6,916 nt of DNA, taken from contig JAENXO010000141.1 in the NCBI GenBank assembly GCA_016649455.1, positions 1 through 6,916 of the forward strand, read 5' to 3'. The position numbers and the translations under genes were made by a program. Under the pieces are notes generated by a model. The model was not told where the DNA came from and searched no databases. It saw only the letters and a program-made list of their open reading frames with translations. Position 1 is the stretch's first letter, and each line of letters opens with the position of its first letter. This stretch comes from Gemmatimonadota bacterium (lineage in GTDB: Bacteria; Gemmatimonadota; Gemmatimonadetes; Palauibacterales; Palauibacteraceae). Positions 5,381-6,916 of this stretch are shown here, piece after piece.

Positions 5381-6648
5381 TCCGAGAATTTCATCGCCTC
5401 TGCCACGTCGATCCGGGTGGCTCGCCAGGCGGGGTAGATGGATGCCAGGATGCCGATCGACAGGATGAAGAACAGGCTCTGGGCGATCTGAGTCGGGTGG
5501 AAGCGTGGAACGATTACCGGATCGATCACGACGCCGGCGGCCGTCATCTCTTCATTCATCAACGAAGAGAAGTCGAGCCCGTCACGGAAGAACAGCCACA
5601 CCACGGCCAGCCCGAGAATCATCCCCGCGAGGCCGCTGACGATCGTGAGCAACATCCCCTCGGCGAACACCAGCCGGCCCACCTCGGCCCGCCGGAGGCC
5701 GAGCGCCCGCAGCACGCCGAATTCGCGAGTCCGCTGCATGACCGACATCAGGATCGTGTTGATAATCGCCAGCGCCGCGATACCAAACAGGATCGCATGG
5801 AACACGTAGTCGGCCCAGTCGTCCATACGCACCGCAGCGTCCAGCTCCGGCTGCGCTTCGCGCCAGTCGAGCGCGACGACGGAGCCCGACCCCTCTCCAA
5901 GCGCGGTCTCCAGGGACGCGAGAACGGGACGGACGGCGCGACTCGACTCGAGCAGCAAGTCGATCGACGTGACGGCCCCGGGGACACCGAGCCATTCCTG
6001 GGCAGTGCGCAGGGGGATCTGGACCAGCGCCTCGTCGGCCTCCGGAATCCCCGTGCGGAACGTTCCGACCACCCGCGCCATCTGGCCTACGATCTCACCC
6101 GACGCATCCTGCGCCGTGAGGACAAACCGATCACCGGGTTCCAGGTCGAGTCGCTCTGCGAGACGCGCTCCGACGTAGGCGTGCAGTCGGTCCTCGGGTT
6201 CCAGGTATCGTCCCGCCTCCAGTCGCTCGGGAAGCAACGAAAACCCCTGCTCGGCAGTCGGGTTGACGCCCGTCACGCCGACCGGCAGGGCGGACGAAGC
6301 CGAGCTGGCAAGTCCCTGCACGGTCAGTCGTGGGGCCTCGGCCACCAGCCGTCGCGCCACGCCCGGTTCAGCAAGAGCCGCCTCGACCACCTGGCGGTCG
6401 GCGCTCGACAGCCGATGCTCGATCGTCCGCTGGCGACGATACTCAGGCGCCTGGACGGACACGTGGCCGCTGCCGAGCCGAACGCCGGCGTCGATCCAGT
6501 CTTCATGACCCCCTTCCGCCAGGGCGCGCGAGAACACGAGAAGGGCCATGCCCACCACCATCGCGGCGCCGCTCAGCAAGGTGCGCCGCCGCTGCCGGAC
6601 CAGATTACGCACGGCGAGCCGCATTCGGAGCCCGAGACTCGATCTCAC
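5377..6648 (-). CDS. FtsX/MacB-type ABC transporter permease (423 aa)
   Basis: Inner-membrane permease of the type III (MacB/LolC/E) architecture: one N-terminal helix (about 24-44, LLSGAAMVVGMALLVF), a large periplasmic MacB_PCD-type domain (about 45-282), then three helices (about 283-303, 328-355, 388-408). The cytoplasmic segment RTREFGVLRALGLRRAEV (306-323) is the FtsX coupling-helix region that contacts the ATPase. The ending YPAWRATRIDVAEAMK (405-420) is the conserved tail. The early periplasmic sequence GSGHVSVQAPEY resembles LolC/E-like permeases. Start: GTG 6648 is chosen because GGGAGA (6661-6656) lies 7 bases before it. The longer opening to ATG 6693 overlaps the previous gene and adds a Pro-rich non-family stretch; ATG 6624 is a second alternative. 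It begins 4 bases after the preceding permease stop and overlaps the ATPase by 4. It likely forms a heterodimer with the neighbouring permease. Confidence 0.92.
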   Translation of the reverse strand: MRSSLGLRMRLAVRNLVRQRRRTLLSGAAMVVGMALLVFSRALAEGGHEDWIDAGVRLGSGHVSVQAPEYRRQRTIEHRLSSADRQVVEAALAEPGVARRLVAEAPRLTVQGLASSASSALPVGVTGVNPTAEQGFSLLPERLEAGRYLEPEDRLHAYVGARLAERLDLEPGDRFVLTAQDASGEIVGQMARVVGTFRTGIPEADEALVQIPLRTAQEWLGVPGAVTSIDLLLESSRAVRPVLASLETALGEGSGSVVALDWREAQPELDAAVRMDDWADYVFHAILFGIAALAIINTILMSVMQRTREFGVLRALGLRRAEVGRLVFAEGMLLTIVSGLAGMILGLAVVWLFFRDGLDFSSLMNEEMTAAGVVIDPVIVPRFHPTQIAQSLFFILSIGILASIYPAWRATRIDVAEAMKFSE

Positions 6649-6652
6649 CGGC

Positions 6653-6916
6653 TCATCTCCCGGACAGGGTGTCGGCGGGAGGAATGCGGGCACTGCGTAT
6701 CGCGGGAAGAACTGCGGCCACCGTGGCGGTGAAAAACAGCGAAATGCCGGTGAGTCCCAGCATCGACCATGGATACTCCACCCTGAGAATCGGTCGCATC
6801 AGTCCACCGGACATCGTGAATCCGCCATACAGCCAGCTCACGTCCGGCGGGGCCCGGTGCCACCAGACGAGGATGGGCACGGCGAGCGCGACTCCCGCCA
6901 GCAGGCTGAGCGTCGC
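6653..6916 (-). CDS. FtsX/MacB-type ABC transporter permease, C-terminal part (5' end outside window)
   Basis: The 87 residues visible are the C-terminus of a second FtsX-type permease. A hydrophobic helix (SLLAGVALAVPILVWW) is followed by a short periplasmic loop with GGFTMSGGLMRPIL. Then come the last helix (MLGLTGISLFFTATVAAV) and the family tail LPAIRSARIPPADTLSGR, a version of the 'P..R..R..P...L' ending. The loop parallels MTAAGVVIDPVI in the neighbouring permease, so the two appear to be related but distinct subunits, as LolC and LolE are. The frame runs open off the right edge, so the N-terminal helix and periplasmic domain are not visible, nor is the operon promoter. The stop TGA at 6655-6653 is followed after 4 bases by the next start. 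Confidence 0.88.
   Translation of the reverse strand, partial: ATLSLLAGVALAVPILVWWHRAPPDVSWLYGGFTMSGGLMRPILRVEYPWSMLGLTGISLFFTATVAAVLPAIRSARIPPADTLSGR
6656..6661 (-). promoter_or_regulatory. Ribosome binding site selecting the GTG start of the permease
   Basis: GGGAGA on the minus strand, 7 bases before GTG 6648. It lies inside the last codons of the preceding permease, so the two genes are translationally linked. Confidence 0.6.

Noticed and set aside
5158..6732. A 524-codon open frame on the plus strand, antisense to the permease and part of the ATPase gene
   Set aside because: Its product is Arg/His/Pro-rich with no family pattern, and it lies entirely opposite strongly recognised transporter genes; such shadows are expected in GC-rich coding DNA.
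6645..6863. Minus-strand 72-codon frame overlapping the C-terminal permease fragment
   Set aside because: The neighbouring frame carries the FtsX helices and conserved tail; this one has no membrane pattern.

Overview
The window reads as GC-rich chromosome from a free-living, diderm (Gram-negative type) bacterium. Two exported proteins have signal peptides ending just before Gln. One of them is a probable outer-membrane beta-barrel with a C-terminal Phe, and an FtsX/MacB-type ABC transporter with periplasmic domains lies next to it. The overall style (a Dcp-like M3 peptidase, 'AQ'-type signal cleavage, a LolA-like protein near an ABC/FtsX operon) would suit Gemmatimonadota or a related phylum. 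That placement is an inference from style, not from a marker gene. There are no rRNA or tRNA genes, CRISPR arrays, insertion sequences or phage genes that I can see.

Layout. (1) Positions 1-1847, + strand: an M3-family zinc metallopeptidase very like peptidyl-dipeptidase Dcp, whose N-terminus (roughly 70 residues) lies outside the window. (2) Positions 1863-1894: a strong hairpin terminator in the convergent gap, with its U-tract on the side of the cold-shock gene. (3) Positions 1926-2132, - strand: a 68-residue CspA-family cold-shock protein. (4) Positions 2133-2537: about 400 bases between divergent genes, holding the probable csp leader (a hairpin, a 7-bp tandem repeat, a weak candidate promoter) and the unresolved control region of the next gene. 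(5) Positions 2538-3338, + strand: a secreted LolA-like protein. (6) Positions 3382-6916, - strand: a tightly packed four-gene operon, transcribed from the right edge leftward: FtsX-type permease (C-terminal part only), second FtsX-type permease, LolD/MacB-type ATPase, outer-membrane beta-barrel protein.

How the genes work together. The four minus-strand genes are separated by +4, -4 and +7 bases, so they are almost certainly co-transcribed and translationally coupled. Two different FtsX-type permeases plus one LolD/MacB-like ATPase is the composition of a LolCDE-type complex, which extracts lipoproteins from the inner membrane rather than pumping solutes. A LolA-like periplasmic protein lies convergently at the operon's end, and a beta-barrel is the last operon gene. 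Together these suggest a dedicated envelope-trafficking module: inner-membrane extraction, periplasmic carrier, outer-membrane partner. That is the most interesting hypothesis here, but the cargo cannot be read from the sequence. The peptidase and cold-shock genes look like unrelated housekeeping neighbours.
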